Below are positions 21,640-33,193 of a stretch of DNA of 64,000 nt, in pieces. A program made the translations under genes and the position numbers. Every line of letters begins with the position of its first letter. The stretch's first letter is position 1. The stretch spans positions 66,940,533 through 67,004,532 of the forward strand of contig NC_054701.1 of NCBI RefSeq assembly GCF_016097555.1. Reading direction: 5' to 3'. The notes under the pieces were generated by a model. The model saw nothing but the letters and a program-made list of their open reading frames with translations. It was not told the DNA's origin and did no database searches. The stretch is from Gigantopelta aegis. Its lineage: Eukaryota > Mollusca > Gastropoda > Neomphalida > Peltospiridae.

Positions 21640-22992
21640 ATCGAGGGGTTAGTGCCAGAACCACTTATCTCCTTTCCACTTCAATCTGAGAAAACTGCAC
21701 TGAAAACTTTGGAATGCACTTAAAAATCGGAAACTTAACTTTTGCTAAATAGTTTGCTTTTAGAAGCTAGCAGTTACTAGTATTTGTTTTAGTATAAACT
21801 TTAAAAGTTTTGTCTACTAATAATAATAAATCATGATGTAATTAGATGAAGAACTATTTAATTTATTCTGGCTCCTGGAACTTGAACACAAACAGCATGC
21901 AATTTTATAAACAGTTTTTCTTAGTCCAGCATATGTGACAAATTGTGTGAATCTCAAGTCAAGAATAATGTTATCTTGCAGTGAGTCCACGTGGCATACA
22001 GTAAACGTTTAATTTCGCAGCAGCTTCTGAGACACCTAATTGGGTCTGTGTTGTTAATACTTTGAAAATGTACTGGCGGCAGGAAGTAATTGTAAACAAT
22101 AACAAATTATCTTTCGATGGCAGACACTGGAAAGGGTCATGGGTGTTTCCAGCTGTGTGCATAGTAACCTTATCCTACACCGAGATGGTAAATTGTGCTC
22201 CCTGGTATTGTAGCAGGTTGTTAGAAGCTCTTGACAACTTTAGAAAAACAATTTGTCAAACAAAGCAAATCCTTAAAACCAGTTATAACAGATATATTTG
22301 TTATATTAATTATTACATACAATGTAAGCTATCATACCATTTATAACAGATATATTTATTACACTAATTAAACACAAAATGTAAGCTATCAGAGTAACTG
22401 CACCACCTGTAGTGTTGAGCTACTGACTGAATTAATAATCAACCGTTAAGATAAGTTAATACGTTTTAATGATTTTTAATACACAGTAATTTAACGAAAC
22501 CAAAATGAATACAGGGCCAGTAACTATATTCGGGCATTTTTTTCTTTAAAAGTTTTTCACTCGTTTCTAAAGTGTCTACGTTTGACATGTTTTCTAAAAA
22601 CAAATTATGTTCTTCAACTTAATGATTTAAACAGTAATTTAGAGAGAATAAAATGACAAATATATTTACAATCAACGTGCAGTGATTCCTAGCAGAATGC
22701 GCATTTTCGTAGGTTTTACAAAAATGCACAACAATCTCAATGTGTGTAAGATGTTTGCATGCAACATGGGTCACATGTTACTAAAACAAAGTTATATGTG
22801 ATTAAAACTTACTAAAATAATAAGACAGAAAATAACTACCACAATTCTACTGTCCATGCAAGTAATACTACTAAAGGTACCTCTGTTGAAACCAAAATCT
22901 ATTGATTGATATACTTTAAATTGCACATATATGCACTGGCGTATCCGGGTAGCCAGGGATTGGGCACGAGAGGACTTCTTTTTCACAATACC

Positions 22993-23281
22993 AGTAGTAT
23001 ATTTTATACGTGGCGGGGACAACAATGGAATACAATGGAAAACGCCACCGTGCACCGCCGGAACAATGGCCGACGCCACCAGTACAATGGGTGCATACCT
23101 GTTATCTTTCAAGGTCATGCATGTCATACCTGTTATCTTTCAAGGTCATGCGTGTCATACTTTTATCTTTGAAGGACATACCAGTTCAAATCGGTGCGTA
23201 TCTGTTATCTTTTAAGTGTGTTGTAACGAGTGCGATTGGCTTACTTGAAAAGTACATTTGAAAATGACGTTATTGAAAGTG
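22993..23281 (+). repeat. Polinton left terminal inverted repeat
   Basis: 289 bp. The first 100 or so bases match the right end perfectly. The inner part holds tandem units of catacctgttatctttcaag that differ in number between the two ends. Confidence 0.92.
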
Positions 23282-23427
23282 TTTATTTATATACATGTAC
23301 GTGTTATGCATAATAATGAAAGTGTTTGAGATATGTATACTGTAATGTATTTGTGTGTAGTAGCATATAAATTACGAACACAAACAATACTTTTAGTTGT
23401 CGTTAGTGCTTTGTAGATTACATTTGA

Positions 23428-24102
23428 TTGTTAACCATGACTGAAAACGCATGTTTAATAAAAATAACGACTCCTACAACCATTACAATTGTAGGTGGAA
23501 GTGGAAGTGGGAAAACGTTTTTTACAAAGCGTGTTTTGGAGAATGCAAACGTTGTGTTTGACGTAGCACCTAAACTCATTGTTTATTGTTACGTTGTGTA
23601 CGTGTACACAGACATTCAACACTCCATTCCTAATATATTGTTTTACGAGGGACTACCGACACAGGAAGAGCTGTACACATGGACAGACGAGGCACAGAAA
23701 CATATGGTGTTGGTCTTGGACGATCTGATGATGGAAGTGTGTAATAGTGAGCTCATGTTAAAACTTTATTCTACTCTGTCGCATCATTTGGGTATTACTT
23801 GCATTAGTTTACAACAAAGTCTTTACCCTAAAGGAAAGTGTTCTCGAACCATGAGTTTAAATACCCATTTGTTCGTGTTAATGGCTAATGCTCGATCAGC
23901 GCATGAATATAAGATTTTTGCTTCACAGATATTTCCCGGACAGTCGAAGTACTTTGCTGAGTCATATCAAGATGCTGTGCAATCAAGAAAATTTGGATAT
24001 CTGTTAGTAGATGTGGCACCATACACTGATGTCGAATATGGACGACTACGTACGGGTATATTACCTGGAGAACTCTGTACTGTATATCTCCCTAAAGACT
24101 AA
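23428..24102 (+). CDS. Polinton part: FtsK/HerA-type packaging ATPase
   Basis: A fossil element gene. The Walker A motif GGSGSGKTFF and Walker B MVLVLDDLM are visible, with the length (about 220 residues) usual for the A32-like packaging ATPases of Polintons and related viruses. These drive DNA into capsids. It reads rightwards from just inside the left terminal repeat. Confidence 0.85.
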   Translation: MLTMTENACLIKITTPTTITIVGGSGSGKTFFTKRVLENANVVFDVAPKLIVYCYVVYVYTDIQHSIPNILFYEGLPTQEELYTWTDEAQKHMVLVLDDLMMEVCNSELMLKLYSTLSHHLGITCISLQQSLYPKGKCSRTMSLNTHLFVLMANARSAHEYKIFASQIFPGQSKYFAESYQDAVQSRKFGYLLVDVAPYTDVEYGRLRTGILPGELCTVYLPKD

Positions 24103-24127
24103 TATAAACATTTGATGTGTACGAGAA

Positions 24128-24376
24128 ATGCTCATTTGTGCGATTGTATTCAACATGAGCAAGCAGTACTCTTGGATCATTGTGGCGTACCCACGTGCTA
24201 AACCAGAGAGAGTATTATCGGAGGGGACACAGTGGTATAAAAGCAAGTCTGAAGCTATTGACTCACTCAAACGTGTTATCGCACATGGTGTTGACATTCC
24301 AGATTGTTGGGGAGGGCCTGACTACGTTATTGTCAGGAGATCAACTTACGTTGTAAATTATGACAGACTTAATTAA
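24128..24376 (+). CDS. Polinton part: small unknown frame
   Basis: About 80 residues following the ATPase on the same strand (SKQYSWIIVAYPRAKPERV, GGPDYVIVRRSTYVVNY). I recognise no domain. Its place in the rightward gene group suggests an element gene rather than chance, but this is inference. Confidence 0.4.
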   Translation: MLICAIVFNMSKQYSWIIVAYPRAKPERVLSEGTQWYKSKSEAIDSLKRVIAHGVDIPDCWGGPDYVIVRRSTYVVNYDRLN

Positions 24377-24521
24377 TGAAATTTTGAGTTACTTGAAACT
24401 TTTCAATGATGCATGTATCAAACCGAGACGGGCTCTGTTGATTCAAGCATCACTCGCACAATCCAAGGCGTTGATGGAAGTGGATTAAATATATTCAGGC
24501 TTCAGTTGAACAAAATCCATT

Positions 24522-25687
24522 ATGGGATCAACATCATGCCCTGAGTGTGGGAACAGTTTTTCCAGACATGATAATATGCAAAGGCACCGAAGACAGATGC
24601 ACCGGCCAGACACCCCTCCTCCACCTCCTCCTCAATTACTCCCATATACTCCTCCTCCACCTCCTCCTCAATTACTCCCATATACTCCTCCTCCTCCTCC
24701 TCCTCAAAGGTCTTTGTCAGCGACACAGTTAGCAACTTCAGGATTTCCAGCTGAACAATATGGAGAGCCTTTCAAATTTACTATCCCGTCTAATGCTGTT
24801 TTTGTGGGCCCAAGTGGATGTGGGAAACTATGTTTATGTATCAAATACTCCAAAAAGGACTCATCAAGCCGACACCTAACAACATCATATGGTGTTACAC
24901 AGAGTGGCAGCCGCTTTACAACACTATTCGTGAAAAATGCCCCAAGTGCAGTTTGAGAAAGGTATCCCCTACAACTTACAGGACGACAATTTCTTTAATG
25001 CACGCAACAACAATGTTTTAATTCTGGATGATCATATGACGGAGGCCAAGGATGACAAACGCATCTCTCAGTTATTTACAAGACTTCACATCACAAGAAT
25101 GTAACTAATTTTCTTCTGTTACAAAACTTGTTTCCAAGAGGCAAGGAGTCACGTGATATTGCTCTAACTCTCACTACGTGACTTTGTTCAATTCACCCAT
25201 TGACAGACAGCAAGTGAACTTGTTTGCGTGAAGAATTTACCCCCCAGTAATAGTGATCGTTTTATGTCAGTTTATGAGACTGCTGTTCAGAAACCTTACG
25301 GCAATCTCACGATCGATTTGCGACCATCAACTCACGAGAAATAACAGACTTAAACTCAATATTTTAGACATTCCAGCACGGATCCAACAACTGCGGTCCA
25401 CCCAACCCACAGACCACGGAATTAAGCATTACAGTAATACTTTAAAAGACGTTTCTTCGCCGCCCGACAGTCAGATTCCTTCAGATACCCGAGCCGTAGA
25501 CACTGTTAAATCATTTTCTGAAACCGGTAGCAATTTGGGACAAGAGGAATATACTGACGAAGACTGGGCGGAGCAATCCAGTGACGAGACAGGTTCATTT
25601 ATATGGCTACTGCTTGTACCGATTGTGCGCGTTTTGTTTGGTAATATGACTGACTTACAACGCCATATTAAAAACGTGGTGTCCTGA
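24522..25687 (+). other. Polinton part: zinc-finger, proline-repeat and second ATPase-like stretch
   Basis: A C2H2 finger (CPECGNSFSRHDNMQRHRRQ) precedes proline runs repeated as PPPPPPQLLPYT. After this comes a P-loop-like GPSGCGK stretch related to packaging ATPases, and further on another finger-like segment. This fossil stretch is broken. Whether it belonged to one gene or several is unclear. Confidence 0.5.
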
Positions 25688-26784
25688 GAACGAATTGGTA
25701 CAACCCCGAAAACGCACCAAATACCATGATGAAGACACCAACAGTCATGACATTTTTAACTCGCAGAAAGAAGGAGACGGAAAACACATGTTTTGATAAA
25801 CGAGACCATGATCTGACTATAGAATGGCAGAATGTCGGCTTACAAACGTGTGTGGGGTCGTGTTCGTGCAAACCATCTAGAAAACATGAAACTCAGACGT
25901 AAAAATATCAAACAGCAGGAAAGACACAAGAGTGGATAGAGAGAAAACTAGCGCGACTGTGGGAACATGAATTAGTCAAAACACTGATTGTTATCATTGA
26001 ATTTACAAAGTATTTTTCAAAAGCACCTTTGTTTCGATTTATATTCGATAGTTTAAAACAAAACAGATCCTAACACAGATCACACGGTGATTCAAAGGAC
26101 AAGATCAAGCTACTGTTGAAACCATCATGAAAGACATTATACCACATGTAGACCTGACAGAAAAAGAAGAAAGCGAGTCGGAATCTAATCATTCAGATCT
26201 TTCTGAAAATGAGTGGAACCGGAATAGTATACTTAAGTTTTATTCTATACATTTGTATGTTCACAGTTACATAGACCATTGGCCAGTCCGGACATTAAAA
26301 ACACAGCATGGTTGTCAATAGGAAGCGACCAAAACTCATTCACATAATCAATCACATTCAGTCGTGGTAAAGAATGGAAAAGACGAACCAGTTGTTTTGT
26401 TTCTGAAGAGACAGGCAGACCTTGGTCCACCCCGGAAGAAATTCCTTTAAAACATATGACCGAAGTGAACGTTTTGTAAATGCACAGGATTAGATGTAAC
26501 ATGTATTTTTCGCTGTTGTTTATTTTACAAATGTAATGAATTGTATGTACTACTAATCCAATAAAGTTACATTTGTTCATGATATTGAATGACTTGTTAT
26601 TTTGTCATTGAATACAGATACTAAGAGTAATGGAAATAAGTACATTTTAAAAAGGATAATTGGGAAAAAAGTTGTGGTGGACTTACGATTGTGTGTGTGT
26701 GTGTGGTGTGTGTGTGTGTGTGTGTGTGTATATAGATATTATATAGTTATATATATATATATATACTATATATATATATATTCT

Positions 26785-26990
26785 AACAACACCACTAGAG
26801 AACATTAGTTTTATTAATTATTAACCATTGTTTCCATTAGCAACACTGGATCTTTTAGATGTAGGTTCTCACAAACAGTAAAGCACGTGTATGTCAAAGC
26901 CTTTGATATACCATTGTGATTTCTGGTTGGGACGGAGTAACCGCAATCAGCTAAATGGATCCACCGAGCAACCGCAAGCACCTCAAGCGA
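26785..26990 (-). mobile_element. SINE fragment inside the Polinton
   Basis: Tail A in inverse (acaccactagagaacattag) followed by body sequence (tatgtcaaagcctttgatat). It is preceded by TG and TA microsatellites (26693-26782). It must be younger than the Polinton unless carried in with it. Confidence 0.7.
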
Positions 26991-27189
26991 ACATACACCC
27001 AAATGAGCTATGTATTCATGCTTGTGTATGGCAAACAAATAGAAAATCCAGCTATAAGAAGTATATTTTCGTAATGAGAATTGCTTGTACGATCACTTGT
27101 TGCTATGAAAACAAAAATTGTAATGTAAGCGACTGTCCGCTTTCAAACAGTCATGTCTGACCGAATATTTGTGTTACCTGATAGGATAT

Positions 27190-28040
27190 TTAATCAGTAG
27201 CGGTCACACCATGTCACCGCAATAATTGTCGAAACTGTTTATTAGCACAGCATGGCGATCATAAAGGAGGCTAGGTGTTAATGTAAAGATTCTGCTATGT
27301 GTACAGAGTAGAGATTACACTGCGGTCCACACCATGCACATTGCAAGCATTTTTTGAATCTCCTGGCAACTGTTAGTAGCAAAGCACGGCGATCATATAG
27401 GAGGTTGGGTTTTTGTGTAAAAAAAAAAATAAAAACAGCTTAAAACAACGAACGGAAATATATGCGTTACTTTGAGACAAAAGCACACTGCAGAAATATA
27501 ATGTACAGCAAAGGAAATTATCAGTGGTGCAACCCCTACGTTATTTTGAAATTAACGTATTGTACTTAACAGTAAACTATTTTGAAATTAACGTATTGTA
27601 CTTGTCAGTAAACTATTTTATAGCAATGAGAATACTGGTGCTTTTAATGTGCTGTTCAGTATATTTGTTTTAAAAAGAGGAAATAAATAAACAAAACAAA
27701 TTAATATTTTATATATTTATTATATTAATGTAAAATTATGTGCTTTGGATAGCTAAATTCAAAGTGTTTGGGATACCCATTCAGTAATGTGTTTTTGGAA
27801 TACACATTCAATAATGTGTTTTGGAACACCCATTCAGTAATGTGTTTTAGGATATCTATTCAGTAATGTGTTTTAGGATACCTGTTCAGAAATGTGGTTT
27901 GGAATACTGACTTGTGATGGTGTTTTGTTCGGATACCTATTCAGAAAAGTGTTTTAGGATACCTGTTCAGAAATGTGGTTTGGAATAACTGACTTGTGAG
28001 GTGTTTTGTTCGGATACCTATTCAGAAAAGTGTTTATTTT
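27190..28040. repeat. Minisatellite-rich non-coding middle of the Polinton
   Basis: Contains two diverged copies of a unit with atggcgatcataaaggaggc (27190-27420) and a 40-bp unit ttttgaaattaacgtattgt twice (27541-27618). Also present is a run of about eight units of ttcagtaatgtgtttt(a/g)gga(t) (27765-28040). It separates the rightward from the leftward gene group. Confidence 0.75.
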
Positions 28041-28487
28041 GAAATTATTGTTCCTCTGCTTTCGAGTAAACAATTTATAATAAAATACTGTAGTAACACC
28101 CCTTGATAATGGTAAGGTCTCACAACAAAGAAACATAATAACATAACAACGTACATAATTTTAACATCAATTTATTAATAATTTACAACATAATGCATAT
28201 TTTGCTGTAGTATACTGTATTATTTATAGTTTACAATATGTAGTGAGTTACATGGAATACACGATTGCGTACAGTATCTAAGTAATTTACATATAAAATT
28301 GTATACAAATACATCATTCTGTATTTATCTTCACTGAACTGATTCACAATTTCGTTCATTATCAGTTCAGTTTTACATTTCTGTAGCAGGTAATACAAAA
28401 CAATAAAATGCACACGTTCTGCTATTTATCATTTGAAGGGATTTTGCTATTGTAAACATAAGATGAACTGTGTTTCTTTAAAAAATT

Positions 28488-28772
28488 CTACAAACTTCTT
28501 GTTATAGTATTCAGTGGTTTCCCAAAACTATCGAAAAACTCTGCTTTGTTTTTGTTAAAATAACGCCACCCAATGTTTGCCGGGAGGTGAGATGGGTCCG
28601 TGTTTACAATACACCCCCATTGTCCACCACGAGTTATTCGTGGTAAAGTATTACTCGAATACACACCAACGATGTACGAACGAAGATCTGGGTCACAATT
28701 AATCGCACATTGCATTTGTATACCATTCATGGTTTTATTTAACAAACACGTTCCTAGTCTGATCGATTTCAA
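28488..28772 (-). CDS. Polinton part: adenain-like cysteine protease region
   Basis: LPRITRGGQWGCIVNTDPSH and AEFFDSFGKP resemble the maturation protease of Polintons and adenoviruses (VNTDP, FFDS motifs). In relatives it trims capsid proteins. This is a fossil part. Confidence 0.65.
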   Translation of the reverse strand: MKSIRLGTCLLNKTMNGIQMQCAINCDPDLRSYIVGVYSSNTLPRITRGGQWGCIVNTDPSHLPANIGWRYFNKNKAEFFDSFGKPLNTITRSL

Positions 28773-30038
28773 TCAAGCTGGGAATTCACCATACACTATG
28801 CAACTGACAGTCTTTGTCAATGCAGATTTAAACTGTACTTCTAACCGTAAATTACCACTCTTAAGCAAACTTAAATAATTAGAGTCAACAAATACGGCTT
28901 CAAGACCGAACACAAATAGTCCATTTCCAAAAGCAAATTCCGTTCTTTTAATGTAATTTCCACTGTTTTGATTCCAATTGTTCAACCCCTCGAACAAATT
29001 CACGTAGGCGCTCACGTCGTCTACTTCGATGGGTCGAGCAGGCACACTGACACCATCTAAATACAATCCCACCGTTTTCACAAATGAACTCTGAAAATTA
29101 AACGGGTTCTTTGTATAAGATCCATTCACACCGTCTCCATCGACAAACCCAACAACCAACCTGTTTGGACACTGCGACTGAAACACACTATCCCAAACAT
29201 AACTATGTTGTGAAGAAGCAATACTGCTTATTTTAACCTCTGTTTTAGTGAATGGATACAGAGTGTTGGACTTTTCAAATAGCTTGTTGTGCGTTAAAAT
29301 AAGAGCACTGTTCATTTTCAGTTTACATATCTTAAAATAAAATATCTTGCAGGTCGATCTTGTACTCCTGACCCGACTTGCCAGACATCAGACAAAAGGG
29401 CTTGAGGTCCGAAATAATTTAACAGTTATGTCCACACCATTCACAAGGTACCTGCCTATGTTAAAAATATCTTCACACAGGGGTCCTTCCATAGTAACCG
29501 TTTTACTGTCTGCAATGAACGTTCCTCGATCTGATAATCCAGATTGATACCAGTAATGGGATCGGTGCTTTTCGATATCCGCTTGTTTTCTGCGGTGTCC
29601 TTGTAAAACAGCTGAGACTGAAGTTGAGATTTTTTAGCGTCTTCTCCGTAATTCAGTAAGGTTTGAATATATGCTTTGTAGGGATAGTGATTGTTCGCCG
29701 AACTCACTAATTGACCTTGTAAATACACCGCGACTTGCGACCACAGAGCTTGCATGAACAGATTTACTGGAGCCACGTGTTCATCTTTACCCAGAACCGT
29801 TCCGTCGGAGTGACTCACTTTCAGTTTAACATGCAAACCGACTTCGTTTCAAATCCACGTAGTCGCTTCCACTGTTAGAAATTTGGAATTCAACTGGCGA
29901 CGAATCAGTAATTTGACTGACTGGTCTGACGTCTACATAGTAATGTTGAAACACACTTGTTTGATATGGAGGCATAGAAAACAGATCCAAGGCACTGGGT
30001 AAACCTTCCACAAAGTCTGTGTCCGTGAGCAGCGACAT
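28773..30038 (-). other. Polinton part: major capsid protein region
   Basis: The leftward region begins with a frame containing LPSALDLFSMPPYQTSV and later holds AYIQTLLNYGEDA and VGLYLDGVSVPARPIEV. These match my recollection of the double-jelly-roll major capsid proteins of Polintons and adintoviruses. It lies between the protease and minor capsid parts, as in relatives. This is a fossil part of a broken element. Confidence 0.7.
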
Positions 30039-30212
30039 ATTGTTATCTGTTTATACAAATATATCGTTTTCGTCAATAGGTGATTTATACCTCGATGCGG
30101 GAATTCGTTTTTTATGTGGTGTCATGCGTCTGACCTTTTTGCTTCTGACGATTTGTTTTGCCAGATTTTATTTTATATAGCCATCTTGCGTTCTTGTTCA
30201 GCTTCAGCACGT

Positions 30213-30450
30213 TCAACCACGTCTTGAGTTTGAGATGTCACTTCTATTTTGGCTGTTTTTTGTATTTTTGTTGTTGTCGACACTGTTTACATGTCTCGGT
30301 ATAATAGGAATCATGTAAGAAAACCACTTGTCCTTGTAATTCCCCAACTCCAGATCCCACTTGCTTGTTAAAATGAACAACATTCTTTGTTTGTTTATCA
30401 AAATACTTTAACCATTTACTGACATCAGGAATGTAAAGTTTTCGATCCAT
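30213..30450 (-). other. Polinton part: unknown short frame
   Basis: A short frame starting MDRKLYIPDVSKWLKYFDKQ sits between the two capsid parts. There is no recognised domain. Its position suggests a small structural or accessory gene; this is inference only. Confidence 0.35.
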
Positions 30451-30456
30451 GGTAAA

Positions 30457-30882
30457 TTACTCCAGAAATGGAAAATGTCTCAGAAGTAATGTCACACTCG
30501 TGTTCCCTTTGATAAATGAAACCGGAACGCCCGACACTGTTCTTATATGTATATCAATGTAAGCACTGTCATTCACTACAACAGGTATGTTCCACAGTGT
30601 GTTAAACTCGTATCGAGGACCATCTCGTAAGTCGACGCGTCTCAGCAGTGCCACCAACCCATCACCCACTAGACTGCTGTCACATAGATTACACAACACG
30701 TCCACTTGTAAATCGTTTATATTGTGTATATCAGTTTCTCCGAAATTCAAATCCACAAGAGACACAATCCAAACACCTTCAAACGTTAATCTTTGGTTTA
30801 ACTTTACGCGAAAATGATAGGGGTTGTTATCAGGAAACACCGCTTTGGAGTCCGTGCTCTTCAATAAAACGTACTTCTCCAT
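30457..30882 (-). CDS. Polinton part: penton-like minor capsid protein
   Basis: 141 residues starting MEKYVLLKSTDSKAVFPDN, with NPYHFRVKLNQRL and WIVSLVDLNF typical of the single-jelly-roll minor capsid protein of Polintons. It closes capsid vertices in relatives. This is a fossil element gene. Confidence 0.65.
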   Translation of the reverse strand: MEKYVLLKSTDSKAVFPDNNPYHFRVKLNQRLTFEGVWIVSLVDLNFGETDIHNINDLQVDVLCNLCDSSLVGDGLVALLRRVDLRDGPRYEFNTLWNIPVVVNDSAYIDIHIRTVSGVPVSFIKGNTSVTLLLRHFPFLE

Positions 30883-30928
30883 GACTCACACAGTTTTCAG
30901 TTCACCTTCTTCTACGTACGAATCGAAA

Positions 30929-32024
30929 CTAGGTGGCCACCCTAGCCACCGAACTAAATAGTACACTTTTCCCTTTTCCTTCTTTTTTTTCAGCACTTTT
31001 TCTATTTTCCCACAAAATGTCTTGATTTTTATTAACTTTCTGAAGTTCAGCTGTATAAAATATACCTTTCAGCACTTCATCGTGAAAATCACGCAGTTTG
31101 TACACTGGAATACCTTGACGCCTACTTCTAGAATGGATTTTGAACAACTCTTCTGTCCACCTCAAGTCTTGTTCCTTTGTGAACGATTTTCGCAAATAGC
31201 TGATTCTAGTTAAATCACCCACTTCAAATACAAATTTTGCTAATGGTTTCTTTACTTTAAGTTTCTTAACCATGGGTTCGACGTACAGATGACTCCACAC
31301 TTTAATTTCGTTCGCTTTATTTACATCAGCCGGTGCCCACAGTCCCAAGGACGAGTGAACTGTATTGTTATAATTGTGTACTAGATCTGCTAAAACGTCT
31401 ATGTATTTTTGTGTATTGTTGTAAGTCGTAAAAACGAGCAATAATACTTCGAAGCGTCCTAATAATTCGTTCAGCGAAATTACTTTTGATATCTTCATTC
31501 TGCGTAACAATCAGTTTAATGTTTTCTTTTGATAAAAACTGCTTAAATACCCCTGCGAACTCTGAACCTTTGTCTACTCGAATTTTCTTGGGTACACGTT
31601 CGTCTTTTAAAATTGTTTTGAAACCTTCTAACACCGTCTCCGGTTTTTTGTTTACTAGGGGTATGGCCCACAGATATCTCGAAAGAATGTCAATAGCTAT
31701 AAGCAAGTATCTAACTCCATTGTTGACTTTTGAATGGCGGCTGACGTCCATTAAATCCATGTCAAACATCTCATCTTTTTTGTTAACCCGTACTCGGAGA
31801 CGCTTGAATGAACGGCTCACTGGCTTGTGAAGACTGTACGCATCTTCGTCGTTCAACCACTGTGTTACCGCTTTCAACTTGTACGTTTGTAAACCACGTT
31901 TCTTTAAAGCGTAGTGAAATTTCTTCGGTCCAAAGAACGCTCCAGCCTCTCTCGGTTTTGTATAATACTTTTCAAGTTCATTCTTTTCAGTTTCGTTGAC
32001 CTTAGTTTTCACTTTGCGTACCAT
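30929..32024 (-). CDS. Polinton part: retroviral-type (rve) integrase
   Basis: An integrase of the RNase H fold that joins element ends to host DNA and makes the 6-bp target duplication. MFDMDLMDVSRH carries the first catalytic Asp, IRVDKGSEF the second, and the Glu lies near FAERIIRTLRSII. A leading zinc/helical region and a trailing chromodomain-like stretch are in place. Fossil; treated as part of a broken element. Confidence 0.8.
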
Positions 32025-32077
32025 GTCTGAACTGAAATAGCGTAGTATATAACGTTAATTTATACACGCACACATGT

Positions 32078-32698
32078 TTACTTTGCAAGTCGATCTTCCA
32101 AACGTAGAATTTTAAGTACTTGTTCTTTTAAAATGTTCATCCACTCTACAGTTTTAAAATTAATATTCAAATAGTCTTTGCATTGATACTGACACAAAAC
32201 AAATCCAGGAGTGTTTAATAAAACGGGATCTGTACAAACGAGACGTTTCCATCTACCAATGACGTCATCTTCGTTCAGTTCAACCCACGCAGTCGTGTAG
32301 TAGCGTTCGAGCATATCCTCGTGTGACAGTGTTTTACATGTGTGAGTTCTCTCCTCGTCGAACATGCATCCCATACACATTTCTTTACACAGTCGTTGAA
32401 CCAGTTTGCATACTTCAAACGAATAACTCAGGGTTAATAAATTTTCCAAAGATTTTCTGTTAGTAACAATATCCACTTCATCCACGAACAAACGAGTTGG
32501 ACGTATTTTCCTGATAATTATTAACTTGGAACTGCTAGACAAATCGCAGAAAGAACTTTTGGCATCCATCACACATTCAATACGTTTCTTAAACCAGCGA
32601 TTCGAAATTTTCACTACAGTTTCATCAAGATTGCATTCCGATCGCAACACGTATTTCCAAATAAAATAGACAGCTCGTCTGTTATCACTAGTACTCAT
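32078..32698 (-). CDS. Polinton part: unknown 206-residue protein with Cys cluster
   Basis: The outermost gene of the leftward group, next to the right terminal repeat, starting MSTSDNRRAVYFIWKYVLRS. I recognise no family. A Cys/His cluster (CMGCMFDEERTHTC) could bind zinc, and helices with many charged residues follow. Unusual base composition is not evident. Confidence 0.6.
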   Translation of the reverse strand: MSTSDNRRAVYFIWKYVLRSECNLDETVVKISNRWFKKRIECVMDAKSSFCDLSSSSKLIIIRKIRPTRLFVDEVDIVTNRKSLENLLTLSYSFEVCKLVQRLCKEMCMGCMFDEERTHTCKTLSHEDMLERYYTTAWVELNEDDVIGRWKRLVCTDPVLLNTPGFVLCQYQCKDYLNINFKTVEWMNILKEQVLKILRLEDRLAK

Positions 32699-32876
32699 CT
32701 TCGAACGTAATCACTAGAAGTAATTATACTTTTCTTTATCTTATAACAAAAATTCAAACGCTTTCGTAAAGGGATGAGTCTGATTGGGTACATTTGGATG
32801 AATGGAACCGGTTTCAAACAGTTTTCATAAACAAATAGATATTACATCACATTTATAAATACATCCATTCAAAACC

Positions 32877-33193
32877 CACTTTCAATAACGTCATTTTCAA
32901 ATGTACTTTTCAAGTGAGCCAATCGCACTCGTTACAAGACACTTGAAAGATAACAGATACGCACCGATTTGAACTGTGGTATGTCCTTCAAAGATAAAAG
33001 TATGACACGCATGACCTTCAAAGATAACAGGTATGACATGCATGACCTTGAAAGATAACAGGTATGCATGACTTTGAAAGATAACAGGTATGCACCCATT
33101 GTACTGGTGGCGTCGGCCATTGTTCCGGCGGTGCACGGTGGCGTTTTCCATTGTATTCCATTGTTGTCCCCGCCACGTATAAAATATACTACT
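32877..33193 (-). repeat. Polinton right terminal inverted repeat
   Basis: 317 bp, the inverse of 22993-23281 with one more tandem unit and a handful of substitutions. Confidence 0.92.

Larger units (their letters stand above)
22993..33193. mobile_element. Polinton/Maverick element, 10.2 kb, broken
   Basis: A fossil virus-like DNA element. Its ends are inverted repeats of about 0.3 kb starting agtagtatattttatacgtg, flanked by an exact 6-bp target duplication (aatacc at 22987-22992 and 33194-33199), the size Polintons make. Parts recognised are a packaging ATPase (23428-24102), zinc-finger and ATPase-like stretches (24522-25687), an adenain-like protease (28488-28772), a major capsid region (28773-30038), a penton-like minor capsid protein (30457-30882) and a retroviral-type integrase (30929-32024). 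I do not recognise the protein-primed DNA polymerase. At 10.2 kb it is shorter than the 15-20 kb usual for the family. A SINE and minisatellites lie inside. It looks broken, with perhaps five to ten breaks. Near-identical ends suggest a fairly young insertion. Confidence 0.92.
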
